Origin: Capra hircus
Lineage: Eukaryota; Chordata; Mammalia; Artiodactyla; Bovidae
Direction of reading: 5' to 3'
Length of the DNA: 64,000 nucleotides
NCBI RefSeq assembly: GCF_001704415.2
Contig: NC_030823.1
Location: forward strand, 69,192,458 to 69,256,457
Every line of letters begins with the position of its first letter. Position 1 is the stretch's first letter. Below the pieces are notes generated by a model, which was not told the origin of the DNA, made no database searches, and saw only the letters and a program-made list of their open reading frames with translations. Both the position numbers and the translations under genes were made by a program. Below, piece by piece: positions 46,601-56,525 of this stretch.

Positions 46601-49600
46601 AGAAACCATTCCTCAGAAATCACTTGGTTAAAAAGCTGATGATAATTTGTGCTGGTGAAGAACGCTGGCTCTTAAGTCAAGCAGACCTGAGTTCTTACCC
46701 TAACTTTGCTGCTCTTTAGCTGTGTGATTTTAAGCAAGAAATCTAACATTTTTAAAAGGTTCAGTTTCTTTATAATTTGGGTTGTTGTGAGAACTAGATG
46801 AGACAAATCATGTAAAACTCATTGTTTGACATACAGTAAGTACTTAAGCATTGTTGTTTATAGAAACAATTTGTCCATGGACCTGAACCCACTAACATTT
46901 ATTGCTATTATGTATTTAAACAAAGATGAAGATCACAGAAAAATATCTTTCAGATTTCAAGAGACTCTTTAGCCTCCCTTAACTGCTTACTGGATCTCAA
47001 AAATAAATCTATAGGAGAATTGATCCAAAAAAAGAATATGGCTGTAGAAAAGATAATTACCTAAACTTATCTCTTAAACTACAGGGAAAGGTTGTCATAG
47101 GTAGCCAAGTAAAGATCCCTGAGTGAGATTATTAAAAAGGCTACTCTTATTAGCAAATACTTAGTTTTGAGTAATTCTAAAATCTTTTTATAACAAAATA
47201 GCGTATAAGAAAAGCTACTTATATCTTTAAAATAGTGTCTTTATATGCATACTTGTATCTGTAAACTAAAATGTTAGTAGTAAGAACAGTTTGCAGTAGA
47301 CCTATTTTACATTTAATAATATTGTAAATATAAGTCCTCAGACATAAAAAGTTTCTAAAACTTGGCAGTAGAGCGATTTGAAGCAATTACCTGTACTTAT
47401 TGACCTATGAGCTCTTTAAAATCAGCGCAAAATCTTTATCCGTGTATCCTTAGCACTTAAGAAGACATAGTGCCTGGGACTTAGGAGATGTTTGATAAAT
47501 GTGTGTTGGATGAACAGAAAATTTCTTTTAAATTTTGTTTTGTTTCGTGACTTAAAATATCCTTAAAATTCATGATGTGTTAATGGGGATGATTATTAAA
47601 TCTTTTGCCTGTGACATCATGTGTATTTGAAGAATGGGGTAAATGTAAGCCATTATATAGAAGCTGTTTTAAGATGCAGTACAAAATTATCTCACATACC
47701 ATAGCAAGGATAACCATGGAAAAATATGGCCCCTATGACATCAAAAGTCTGTCAGTTCTAAATAGTATTCCTAAAGGCCACTTTAATTTTCTTTCTTAGG
47801 AGCAGCAAAAAACTTACAAATTGTTTTAGAATATGTGTTCATTAGTAAGTGGAGGCTCTCAAATGTGTTATAATTAATTTTAAAAATCACATTAGTATGT
47901 TAATTATTGAGCTCCCTCACCCCACCCCACATATTATACCCCTGTTAATGGATTTTGGATATCACTGCATGAATAAAGAAATGTGAGATTATGATATGGT
48001 CTAATTAAATAAATATTGTCCTAATGTCTGATTTTTTCTGGAAATTTGAAAAAGTGCTTTAAGTAGGAGGAATTATAAAAATCATTAAAAGCTTGATGGA
48101 TGCTACTCTCTTTTTCCCTTCAATTTAGGTTATCTTCAAATTTACAGCACCATTTCAGCTTGTCATCTGTTTATTCACATTATTTTCCTGACACTGGAAT
48201 CCCAGAAGTGACCACCTGTCATTCCCGAAGTGCCATAACTGTGGATTATATTTTCTATTCTGCTGAAAAGGAAGGTGTTGCTGAGCAGCCAGGTAAAGAA
48301 TGCGTGTCATCTTAAATTCTGCCTGAGAACACAGTAACTAAAAACTTCAGGGCTGAAGCTGAGAAAGCCAGACATCTGTATGAAGTTCTCAATTTAGAAA
48401 TTAAAAATATTTTAAAACTGGTAATATATTTGGCAGATTGGTAATATATCTGAGTAAATTAGTGTCTCACTTGCAAAAGATGGAGGCAGTGAAATACCTC
48501 AGAGCAGATTCCCGGTGAATTATGTCCTCACCTGCAGCCTCCAATCCCAGCCAGCTTCTGAGTTACTTTAGAGATCTTTGATATTGCCTTTCGCCTTTAT
48601 TCCCCACAAGTTGTTTTTCTTGCGACAGCAGCATCATGCAGTTTTGCACTTAAACTTTACTAAGGTCTGCCGCCTTCACTGTAGGGCCTTGCCTGATTGC
48701 CAACAGCTGACAGTTTGTCATGTTGACCCTGGAATACTGGTTCTTTCTGGAAAGAGAAGTCTGAAAAGTGTGTTTTCAAAAAGCAAAGGTGATAAAACAC
48801 TTTCCCTTGTATGATTCATTGAAAACAAGGTATTAAATATTGGTCAAAGGATTTAACGTGGAGAAGAAAGTGAGGTTTAAAGTAGTGAAAGTGGAGTTGC
48901 TCAGTCGCCTCTGACTCTTTAACAACCCCATGGACTAGTCCATCAGGCTCTTCTGTCCATGGGATTCTCCAGGCAACAGTACTGGAGTGGGTTGTTGTTC
49001 CCTTTTCCAGGGGATCTTGGAAAAGACCCAGGGATATTCAGAAAACTGAAAATCCTAAATGTGGGCAGCTATTTTCTTTTCTGATTTTCCTCTTTTTTCT
49101 CTTCCTTTTTATTTTTTTCAATGCTACTTTTCTTTCCCAGTTTTCCCTTCTGTTTTTTTCTTTCTCTCCAAAAATAACCTTACTAGTAACACTCAGGAGA
49201 TGGCCAACTCCTCTCCATTAGATCAACTCTACAAAATAACCTTACTGCTTTGAATTTGTAATTTAGTTCTGGTAGTTGTCATACTATATATATCCACTAG
49301 ATGGCGGGAGTGTGCCATGGACCAGCAGTCCTACTTAGATGTGGCTTAGTCTTTCAGTTTTATACAATTACAGAAAAGTTGATGGGGGAATTTCTTAGGT
49401 AGTTGGCAATCTCAAATTACTGTTAACATTCTTACGTGTTACATTGATATTTTCTTCTAAAGATTATTTGTAGAACTTGAAATTTTAAAAATCTGAAATA
49501 GGAAAACAAACATCTGAGACTGCTGTTTGTTTGTGAGTTCTAATTAGGTTGCTACTGCTGCTGCCAAGTCGCTTCAGTCGTGTCCGACTGTGCGACCCCA

Positions 49601-50129
49601 TAGACGGCCTCCTACCAGGCTCCTCTGTCCCTGGGATTCTCCAGGCAAGAACACTGGAGTGGGTTGCCATGTCCTTCTCCAATACAGGAAAGTGAAATCG
49701 CTCAGTCGTGTCTGATTCTTAGTGACCCCATGGAACTGCAGCCTACCAGGCTCCCCCGTCCATGGGATTTTCCAGGCAAGAGTACTAGAGTGGGGTGCCA
49801 TTGCCTTCTCTCCATAATTAGGTTATAACTCAATAAAAAACTAACCATATTTTAAACTGTTTCATATTAGATTTCCAGGGCAGTGTCAAATTACGTATCA
49901 TTTTTTGTTTTAAAGACTTCTGTGGTCAATTCACAACCTGTTGTTTCTCTAAATATGTATGTGCTTTTTTAATGTAGGAGCTGAAGTTGCTTTGGTTGGT
50001 GGCTTGAAACTTCTAGCCAGACTGTCACTTCTTACAGAACAAGACTTATGGACTGTTAATGGACTTCCAAATGAAAATAACTCTTCAGATCATTTGCCTT
50101 TATTGGCTAAATTCAGACTTGAACTCTGA
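34153..50129 (+). CDS. ANGEL2: ANGEL2, complete coding region in nine exons
   Basis: Joined exons: 34153-34211, 36355-36680, 41968-42224, 43098-43167, 44668-45089, 45980-46106, 46494-46551, 48129-48292, 49978-50129. They total 1635 nt: 544 codons plus TGA, the length I know for human ANGEL2. All introns are GT-AG and all phases agree. The family is the CCR4-related exonuclease-endonuclease-phosphatase fold. Visible signatures are SYNILSQDLL (N173), LCLQEVQ (E220), NTHLLYNP (N308, H310), MCGDFNS (D351, N353), TVDYIF (D479) and SDHLPL (D532, H533), all intact. A basic SSKRRKH patch (121-127) precedes the domain. The human protein is reported to hydrolyse 2',3'-cyclic phosphate at RNA ends, affecting tRNA splicing and the unfolded protein response. 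Nothing indicates loss of function. Confidence 0.97.
34212..36354 (+). other. ANGEL2: ANGEL2 intron 1
   Basis: The first 450 bp are CpG island, then the sequence becomes AT-rich. An L2-like fragment lies near 35035-35160. No other gene is seen. Confidence 0.85.
35035..35160 (-). repeat. L2-like remnant
   Basis: GAGTACCAGCTGTGTGCCAC and CTGTGCTAGGCACTTGGGAA resemble the reverse complement of the L2 3' end. Confidence 0.5.
36355..36680 (+). CDS. ANGEL2: ANGEL2 coding exon 2
   Basis: Codons 20-129. The acceptor TTTCTTTTAG and donor CAAG|GTAAAG are clear. It encodes the poorly structured N-terminal region, rich in Trp, Arg and aromatic residues, and the SSKRRKH basic patch. Met23 could serve as an alternative start. 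Confidence 0.95.
37840..38055 (+). repeat. MIR SINE remnant
   Basis: TGTGAGTTTGGACAGGTTAC, GAACCTCTCTGCTCCTCGGT and TTTCCTAGTGTAAAATAATG follow the MIR core order. The copy is diverged but clear. Confidence 0.75.
39085..39665 (-). mobile_element. BovB LINE 3' end in ANGEL2 intron 2
   Basis: The left end has a GGTTCAGTTCATTCGCTCAG-like terminus. The minus strand encodes a broken BovB C-terminal frame (39106-39513) with YGCERWTRKKVEHRFDAFEL. It is antisense to ANGEL2. Confidence 0.92.
40020..40345 (-). mobile_element. Old L1 3' fragment
   Basis: TTATAACTGAAAGTTTGTAC and the preceding block resemble a part of the window at 23690-23830, so both are probably copies of the same old L1 type. Confidence 0.5.
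40545..40825 (+). mobile_element. BovA2 SINE in ANGEL2 intron 2
   Basis: Dimeric BovA with GCAACTTAGCAGCAGCAGCA at the end. The phrase GGGATTCTAA occurs before (about 40534) and after (about 40823), consistent with a target duplication. Confidence 0.92.
41968..42224 (+). CDS. ANGEL2: ANGEL2 coding exon 3
   Basis: Codons 129-214, phase 1 to phase 0, acceptor TTTTAACAG and donor GAT|GTAAGT. It starts the EEP domain with FDFSVMSYNILSQDLL, in which N173 is the conserved metal/substrate-region asparagine. Confidence 0.96.
42225..43097 (+). other. ANGEL2: ANGEL2 intron 3
   Basis: Contains one CHR-type SINE (42340-42460); otherwise AT-rich with no feature recognised. Confidence 0.85.
42340..42465 (+). 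mobile_element. CHR-type SINE fragment
   Basis: CAGTCCAGTGGCTAGGACTC and GGTCGGGGAACTAAGATCCC are typical; it ends in CCCGCCCAAAATTTTT. Confidence 0.75.
43098..43167 (+). CDS. ANGEL2: ANGEL2 coding exon 4
   Basis: A short 70-nt exon with acceptor TTCTAAG and donor TTGG|GTACAA. It encodes VLCLQEVQEDHYG..., and E220 is the conserved metal-binding glutamate. Without it the frame and catalytic site are lost, so skipping would be disruptive. Confidence 0.95.
43405..43538 (+). mobile_element. BovA SINE, single unit
   Basis: From GCAACCCACTCCAGTGTTCT to a GCAGCAGCAGCAGCAGG tail. It corresponds to the second half of BovA2. Confidence 0.88.
43675..43860 (-). repeat. L2 LINE remnant
   Basis: TTCATTCATTCAGCACGTAT and GTGGGGATACAGCAGTGAGC are characteristic of the reverse complement of the L2 3' end. 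Confidence 0.75.
44320..44530 (+). mobile_element. Bov-tA SINE with direct repeat
   Basis: From GGGCTTCTGTGGTGCTCAGA to GGCTGAGAGACTTCACTCGC. The phrase AAACATTGTCC is found at about 44313-44323 and again at about 44532-44542, an 11-bp target duplication. Confidence 0.9.
44668..45089 (+). CDS. ANGEL2: ANGEL2 coding exon 5
   Basis: The largest coding exon, codons 238-378, acceptor TTTCTTACAG and donor AAAG|GTAAGT. It carries CVANTHLLYNPRRGD and the catalytic MCGDFNSVPGSP. Confidence 0.97.
45090..45979 (+). other. ANGEL2: ANGEL2 intron 5
   Basis: AT-rich; no repeat or alternative exon is recognised with confidence. Confidence 0.8.
45980..46106 (+). CDS. ANGEL2: ANGEL2 coding exon 6
   Basis: Codons 379-421, acceptor TTTGTTTAG and donor CCAG|GTAAGT. 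It encodes VSGQEQSSRGQRILSIPIWP... and leads into a linker. Confidence 0.95.
46107..46493 (+). other. ANGEL2: ANGEL2 intron 6
   Basis: AT-rich with a T run near 46237-46248; nothing else recognised. Confidence 0.8.
46494..46551 (+). CDS. ANGEL2: ANGEL2 coding exon 7
   Basis: A 58-nt exon, codons 421-440, acceptor TTCTTACAG and donor GAAAA|GTGAGT. It encodes the acidic linker GDLMQTELDKAEVLETAE, the least conserved part of the domain as far as I can recall. Confidence 0.9.
46665..46860 (+). repeat. MIR SINE remnant
   Basis: AAGTCAAGCAGACCTGAGTT, TTTAGCTGTGTGATTTTAAG and CATACAGTAAGTACTTAAGC follow the MIR order. Confidence 0.7.
47400..47515 (+). repeat. L2 LINE 3' end remnant
   Basis: CCTATGAGCTCTTTAAAATC, AGTGCCTGGGACTTAGGAGA and TGTTGGATGAACA match the L2 3' terminus. 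Confidence 0.65.
48129..48292 (+). CDS. ANGEL2: ANGEL2 coding exon 8
   Basis: Codons 440-495, acceptor TTCAATTTAG and donor CCAG|GTAAAG. It holds FSLSSVYSHYFPDTG and SAITVDYIFYS, with the conserved D479. Confidence 0.95.
48885..49035 (-). mobile_element. Bov-tA SINE, truncated
   Basis: GGAGTTGCTCAGTCGCCTCT through CAGTACTGGAGTGGGTTGTT; the tRNA-like head is missing beyond GGGATCTTGG. Confidence 0.8.
49548..49815 (-). mobile_element. BovA2 SINE, reversed
   Basis: Starts with the GCTACTGCTGCTGCCAAGTC tail and has two BovA units. The phrase TAATTAGGTT occurs on both sides (about 49541 and 49816), a target duplication. Confidence 0.9.
49978..50129 (+). CDS. ANGEL2: ANGEL2 coding exon 9 (C-terminus)
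   Basis: Codons 495-544 and the TGA stop, acceptor TTTAATGTAG. It ends with NNSSDHLPLLAKFRLEL, including the conserved D532-H533 pair of the active site. Confidence 0.97.
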
Positions 50130-50366
50130 CTCTTGATTACATATATACTTTGCTTTCCTGTTTTTTTTTTTTCCCCCAAAGAATGTAAAGTTGTTCTTAA
50201 GAGTTTGCATGTTTATTTATTTTTATGCTATGAAATTTCTGAAGAGGTTTATGTTAAATGTTTGAAACAGGTAACAGAAGAAACAAGTTTACACTTTTCT
50301 TTTTTAATAATGAAAAAATATTTTCCTGACAAGTGAGATCTAAATGCTGTTCATTGCAAAAAAAGT

Positions 50367-50374
50367 TGTAAATA
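50367..50374 (+). promoter_or_regulatory. ANGEL2: Pumilio-type element in ANGEL2 3'UTR
   Basis: TGTAAATA matches the consensus TGTANATA recognised by Pumilio proteins. A single 8-mer arises by chance fairly often, so function is not shown. Confidence 0.35.
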
Positions 50375-52317
50375 TTTATTCTAAATCCTAGTAAAATTGA
50401 CAGTGATTTTTAAATACGGCGCAACTTCTTTAGTTCTCTTAGGAAAAAATTTCGTGTTTTTAGCAAGCTTTACAGTGGATCCAAAATATCTTTTGAGTTC
50501 TTGCAAACCACAACTCATTCCCTTCCAGAAGGCCTGATTTCATCACAAGGATCATGTTTGTTGAGTCTTAACTCATTCATCTCAGAAATCATTGGGTTGT
50601 TCACAATATCTAACCGTTCTGGTTTGTCTTTGATGGGGCTTGACAGTGCTTTTTAGAACTGTACAAATTGCTTAATCCCTTTTATTACCATCTTGAGCCA
50701 TGCAATGTGCCTGCATTTTATGGGGAAAATGTAGGTCACCATAACTAGTAGGCTGAGGTGTTTTGGACAAGCCCACTCTCCATCCTGTAGTGGACTGTAC
50801 AGGGTGCCTGAGAGAGCAGGGACTGGGGTCATGCCTTGGGTTTCCCTAGTAATTTTTTTTTAAGTTTCAAGAAAAGATTCTGGATTGAAGGAAAGATTTT
50901 ACTTTACTTAACCAATCCTGTAGAAATTTACTTTATTAGGAACTTGTATTTGGAACAAAGTGGCAGCTATAAGATTCTTTTTATTTGCCTCAGAAATAAG
51001 AGGAAGCCAGCAGAACTCTAGAGGGGAGATAGCAACTTGGAGACCTAAGACTCTTTAATAGTTGATGTTAACTGTTTGGTGTAACTGTTGTCGTTTCTAT
51101 AATGTTTGGGTTTTTGTCTTTTTTTTTTTTTTTTTATCATGATTCAGTAGTGTGAGATGGTGCTGGTCTTTTTTATAAAGCGGTTAAGAGTGGGTCTAAA
51201 AAATCCTGCAGTTGGCTCTTAGTGAGTGTTTGAATCAAACATTTTAAAAGCTAAGGGAAAATTTACTCTTTTCTAGAATTGGGATCAAAGAACTATGTCC
51301 ATTTTTACTAAGTAATTTTATATTGAATTATGCTGAATTATAAAAGTTTTTTATAGTGGGTTTTCTGAATAGAATGCTTCATTTTAAATTAGCAGCAGTA
51401 GTTACTTTATAAGCTCAGACTTTTTCTACTGAAGTATATTTACTACAGTTATTAAAAAATAAACCAGATAAATACCACCCAAAAGCATGTGGGTTATAAG
51501 GATTTCCCTAGTCAAAGTTATAGTGTTATAGAAATACTTCTGTTTATTGTGTCACTTTTTTTAACTTAACAGTATTAACCATATAGTTCTAGGATTTTCC
51601 ACATTTTGTAGTAACAGTTTTCAAAGTATTACATGTTCTGATTAGCAGATATTGTCATCAGCAAATGATAACAGCAGATAGTATATTTATCCTTTTTAGT
51701 ATTAGGGAAAGAAAAATGAAGATTCATGGATAACTATGTTGTGTTGTATGAATTTGTTAACAACTAACTTTATATATAGGTATTCTTGATAAACGAACAT
51801 CCCTGAAAACCTCTGAAAACTTAATTTTTTGTATCCTGATTAATATATTGTGATTTTAGGCCCTTTTCATGTGCGTCACTTTGAATTAATCCCATAAAAT
51901 TGCTTTCTGCTTTACCTTATAGAATGAAGTATTATTATGTGTGCTGGAGGCCAAGGAGTCCTTTGTAACTTTCTCACAGGCTTTTAAAGCTCCACTAAAA
52001 TTAACTGTCCACTTGTCTTTACTTTGTTTGATCAGAAGAGTTAGTAACTGTTGGAGCCTTGTATTTACCTGCCAAAAGCAATTAAATTTGGTTAACTGCC
52101 GAAACCAAGTCTCCCTGTCTCACCTGCTGTGCTATCCAGGTTTTAAATGGAAAGGGATACATTGCAGAATTGCAGTAATGAAATTTTGATTTTACTCTAG
52201 CTTTTGATATCAGTAGGTGTGTCTGAAATTGTCTTTAAGTTAGAGATCCAGAGTTCAAAGGGTTGGAAAAACATTCACTTTGTCAAGTCATTTGCACTTC
52301 GTCCATGTAAGTTACCT

Positions 52318-52323
52318 AATAAA
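52318..52323 (+). terminator. ANGEL2: ANGEL2 poly(A) signal
   Basis: AATAAA is followed within 30 bp by TTGTACTAGTACATTTGTGCC, which offers GT-rich downstream sequence. It is the last canonical signal before the oppositely oriented VASH2 3' end. Confidence 0.7.
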
Positions 52324-52589
52324 TTATTGTACTAGTACATTTGTGCCTGAAGGTTTTGTGGTAGATGAAGTAAGCTGTGTAACTCACTTGTTGCCTTGGG
52401 TGATGCCAAAATAGAAGGAAGCCAATAAGTGAATTAAGATACACCAAAATAGAGATAAATTTAATACAGAATCTGAAAATTGTAGAAGAAGACAAGGGTG
52501 AGAGTGAAATTAGTTTACTAGAACAAGTATATAATAAGAAGAATAAGGAAAAAAATTACACCATTTATATTTTAGAAGGAAAACAATCC

Positions 52590-55560
52590 TTGAGTTTCCA
52601 GGATGATTTTATTGAAAGTCCCATGCTGTGTATAAACATACAAGTGATGAGAAAAACATTAAATTGAAACATGCACTTATCTGGCATTCTCTAAAATACC
52701 ATTATACAAGTTTTCATTTACTTAGAAAAATACCCACTAAAACAGTCACAGTTTTTCTTAATAGATCTAAAAAAAAAAATGTATTGGCCAGAACAAAGTC
52801 CAAGAGAATAAACAAGATTCTGAATTGTATGTCAAAAAAACTGTACAAGGTTGTACATAAAACTAGAGCTTACAAAAGCCTCGGGTATAGTAATAATACG
52901 GAATTAAGATCTCCAAAGTTCTATTTACCAATATCTATTAATAAAATCCTTATGAAATAACTGACTTAGAAAGAGTGAAATGCTCATGATTTCAGAGTGT
53001 ATACAAAATACTAAATATCACTTTCTGAAATAAAAGTGTACTCAAAACAGCACAACATGTAGTCTAGAATCAAGATTTCTGTCATTCATTTAAACTTTGC
53101 ATGTATTATCACAATGGCTTAAGCATAAAATTTCTTTTGCATTAACTTTTTTTAAAAACTAGATTTCAAATCATTTCATGGTTTTTATCTTTTGAATTAT
53201 AACCAGATTTAAAATCAATTCTGTGGGGTAAATTATGTCATTTTTTTTCCTTACCTTATTATCAGTTCACTAGAATGTAAGAGTTTAGTACTTTTCTTGT
53301 GTCTTTTAGAAATTAACATATTCCATAGGCAATAAAAATAAGAGTAACAGCTAAGAACATTTTGACTTATTTTCATGTTTCTGTTGACTAACTCTTGCTT
53401 TGGGGAAATGAATCTTAAAATCAAGAAGTGAGTGTGGAAGAAATCAGGTTACTAATCAAATCTTCAAGCCAGTTGGCAGTTTTAAGGCTTAGACATCAGC
53501 ATATTAGAAACAGGTTGTATTCCTAATTCCTTCCCCCATTCTGTGGGAGACAAGGATATGCAAATATTGACACTCCATATTTTAGACTGGACAGTACTTA
53601 ATACTTGGAAAATCCTATTCCAAGCCCTTAGAGTGACTGCAGTATTATATCAATACTATAAGTAGTCTACTTATTGGATATAATAAACTTTCAGATTGAT
53701 AAACATGATTATATTTCATCTAGAGAGCTAAGTCCGTATTTTAGAATGAAAATGAAATGATTTGCGGACTACTCCAAACATCTAAATACATGTGGCCAGG
53801 AGGCTGCAAATGGGTTTGTCTTGAGAAGTTTAAAATAACTCATTTTCAGTTCTGCTGATAGTACTATTCTCAAAAGTGGTTAAGTCCTGAATGTGTTTAA
53901 CTGTTTTAATCTAATCTGAGACGTAGATTGGACTGACTTGGTCCTTTTTCATGTAAAGGACATTCGACTTCTTTTTTCAAGGAAAGTACTTTCCATGAAT
54001 AACACCGATAGTGAGCTCAGCTGCACACGGCTGAAGGATAGAGTCTTTTTCCTTCCCGTGTCGCCCTCAGAGGTAAAGAATCTGAATGAGCAGATTCTTA
54101 TTTTTTTACTCCCTTCCCAAAATCACCTTCAGGTAAAGAAAGCCAGAGAGGGAGGCCCCAAGACTGAAATAACACTTTTGTTGACTAACAGACTTCTACT
54201 TAAAATACGCTTTTTGGTCTCATGAGTTGGCATGGTTGCTAAGATCAAACAAGTGAAGTCGAAGCTGTACTCCTGATAACACACGGACTTGGTATGCCAG
54301 TTATTCTGTGTGGTCTGCAGCAGAAGTTCACTGTAACTGCCATATGCAGGCCAGATACTCACCCTGCCCCATGGAGAGCATCACGCTTTAAGGTGTAATA
54401 CCATACCCGAAGGCTTTTCCGTTTAAAAAACAAAGGTTCTGCTCCAATTCACTGCATTTTCCAATACCAGTTCCTAAACATCACGAAGTGGTACCTAAAA
54501 ACGGTACTGGCAAAGAATCACATCATGCCGTGTTTGGTCTTAATATAAGACATCAGAACACCTACCTACCAACAGTGAGTCCTTCAGAACCAAGGCCTGA
54601 CTCGGAGTTTAAAACTCAGGTGAAATGTGAACAGAAAGGTTATCTAGTTCTCAAAACCTACTGATTCTCTCTCGGCCTCTGTCTGAGGGTGTTATTGTCA
54701 GAGGTAATCGCAATACTGCTGAATTTGGGTAACAGTACATGACCTCATGTGCTTTTCACTGGAGTCTGCAAAGTTTAAATGTTAGTGACAGAACACAGAC
54801 TGGCTTCTGAGCGTGCTTTTTTGTTTTGTTTTGAAAGAACAAAAGCTGCTGTCAGTGAATGCTGTAAGAAAGGTTAAGAAAGTAGTAACTCCAAGATCCT
54901 GAAAATGATTTCCCGTATTGCCAGAAGAATTTCAGTGCTCTTTAAGTAAAACACTTGCATATAATACCTAAAATCTCATCACGTGTGCACCAGGAAAAAA
55001 ATTCCAAACCTTGTGGAGATCCCCATGGGAAATACTGGGGAAACAATACAAATAGAATTAAAAAAACCACCCACCATTATGTTTGCATATCTGATGTCAA
55101 GATGCTGAGGTAATATTGACTGCTTAAAAAGAAACCCCACCAATCTTTGCCTCTGTTATTGCTGAAAAAGACATTAATACTGATTGAGTTACCTTACTGT
55201 ATCAAAAGTGGGAGGGGGGAGGGCTTCATGAACATGGACTACTAGTGAGGCATAATGTTCAAAGCAAGTAAAAGAAAGTAGGTAAATGGGAAAATATAAA
55301 AAACTACAGTTATGGTCTTAGCCTTTCTATCTGGAGTGAGGGGGACAGTCCAACCCCAGTAGGATCTATCACAGCCTTTTCATGGTTGTCCCTTCATGAA
55401 TTTGTTTTTTTGTTACCAGCCACTCAGAGTCTACTTCCAAGTAAATCCTTAAAAATAAAATTCCCCAGTTCTCAATAAATAGTTGCAGTTCCTCCTGAAG
55501 ATGCTGGGTAAAGTGCAGAGAGAAGCACCATAGAAGCCCTGTGGCTGCGGTATGGCCAGC
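52590..55560 (-). other. VASH2: VASH2 3'UTR
   Basis: On the minus strand this follows the VASH2 stop (TAG, 55563-55561) and extends about 3 kb to the inferred poly(A) site. It is free of the ruminant SINEs and BovB pieces that crowd the rest of the window, consistent with a transcribed and constrained region. Confidence 0.7.
52608..52613 (-). terminator. VASH2: VASH2 poly(A) signal
   Basis: The plus strand reads TTTATT, AATAAA on the minus strand. It lies about 285 bp from the ANGEL2 signal and in opposite orientation. Confidence 0.65.
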
Positions 55561-55633
55561 CTAAATCCGGATCTGATAGCCCACTTCGTTCAGAGTGCTG
55601 ACGTCAGCCACCTTCTTTTCAGGCAGTGCAGGC
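55561..55633 (-). CDS. VASH2: VASH2 last coding exon (C-terminus)
   Basis: Minus-strand acceptor TTTTACCCGTAG precedes a 73-nt coding segment. It completes a split codon and then encodes 23 residues, PALPEKKVADVSTLNEVGYQ followed by IRI and TAG. I recognise this as the C-terminus of vasohibin-2. VASH2 with its partner SVBP removes the C-terminal tyrosine of alpha-tubulin; the transglutaminase-like catalytic core lies in upstream exons outside the window. The position, tail to tail with ANGEL2, agrees with the known gene order. The other VASH2 exons were searched for up to 64000 and not found. Confidence 0.92.
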
Positions 55634-56224
55634 CTACGGGTAAAAGAAAGATGGTGGGGGAGAGGGGAGGGGGTACAGAAAGATCATTTAGCCTTGTTGT
55701 CAGGGCCCTCTACCCTTTCGGTATTTCCACACACACAGCACACCCCACCCCGCCCCCCACCACATGCCAGGCCTAGCTCCCAACTCTGCTTCTTGTTCTG
55801 AAGTCCGCCTTTATAGGTTTTAAGGAGACTTTTAACAGGTTTTCAAGGTAGAGTTCGAAACAAAATGTATAGGTTGCTGAATGAGTTGGTTTAACTTCAA
55901 GCCTGAATTTGGTCACACTGTAACTTCTGACACGTATCTGTAACCCTTGCAAGAATCTGAAGTTCGATTACAACAGAACCAAGCACCTGAACCAAACTCT
56001 CCTAGAAACCTTGGCTTCCTCAGTGCCCTGGGGAAGCCCAGCGCCTCCAAGATGTCTGGGGTGACTCAGGTTCTCGTAGACATTCTCCGTCTCTATTCCA
56101 GGCTTGAGGGTATAAATTTAGGATGAATCTTTCAGAATTCATCTGAAAAAGCACGTCCATGTGGAAAATCATTCCAAGGCAAATCGCCTCTCTTCCCTAA
56201 GTGTAATATGTTTTCTCATGTACT

Positions 56225-56425
56225 TTGCAGTATGACACTGCACTCAAGCATTTACGGGAGACATACGAGAAAGTACTTCAAGCTGGGGGAAGAAGTCCTT
56301 CAGAAGCGCATCGTCTGTCTACATTAAAGCTACTTCGTGGGAGACTTCCCGACATAAGATCATGCCTAAGCATTCTCAGGATTTATCTCACAATGTTTTT
56401 CTCCATTTTAAAAACGAGTGGGTAG
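56225..56425 (+). other. Exon-like open stretch, unidentified
   Basis: A 66-codon frame starts with MQYDTALKHLRETYEKVLQA and follows CTCATGTACTTTGCAG, which looks like a splice acceptor. It is not a VASH2 exon, being on the other strand, and matches no family I know. The right end runs into a Bov-tA fragment at about 56415. It may be a decayed exon, a retrocopy fragment or chance. Confidence 0.25.
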
Positions 56426-56525
56426 CCATTCCCTCCTCCAGGGGATCTTCCCAGCTCAGGGATTGAACATGGGTCTCCTGCATTGAAGGCAGATTCTTTA
56501 CCATCTGAGTCATCGGGAAGCCATT
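56415..56525 (-). mobile_element. Bov-tA SINE, tRNA half only
   Basis: GAGTGGGTAGCCATTCCCTC to ATCTGAGTCATCGGGAAGCC; the tail half is missing. Confidence 0.85.

Larger units (their letters stand above)
46552..48128 (+). other. ANGEL2: ANGEL2 intron 7
   Basis: Contains a MIR (about 46665-46860) and an L2 fragment (about 47400-47515). No recent ruminant SINE is present. Confidence 0.8.
48293..49977 (+). other. ANGEL2: ANGEL2 intron 8
   Basis: Includes a partial Bov-tA and a BovA2, both antisense to the gene; the rest is AT-rich or T/C-rich. Confidence 0.8.
50130..52340 (+). other. ANGEL2: ANGEL2 3'UTR
   Basis: Follows the stop codon and is AT-rich, with a long T run near 51118-51136 and no ruminant SINE or BovB. 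A TGTAAATA Pumilio-type element lies at 50367-50374. An earlier AATAAA near 51456-51461 could end a shorter isoform. The end is inferred from the poly(A) signal and from the opposing VASH2 end. Confidence 0.75.
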
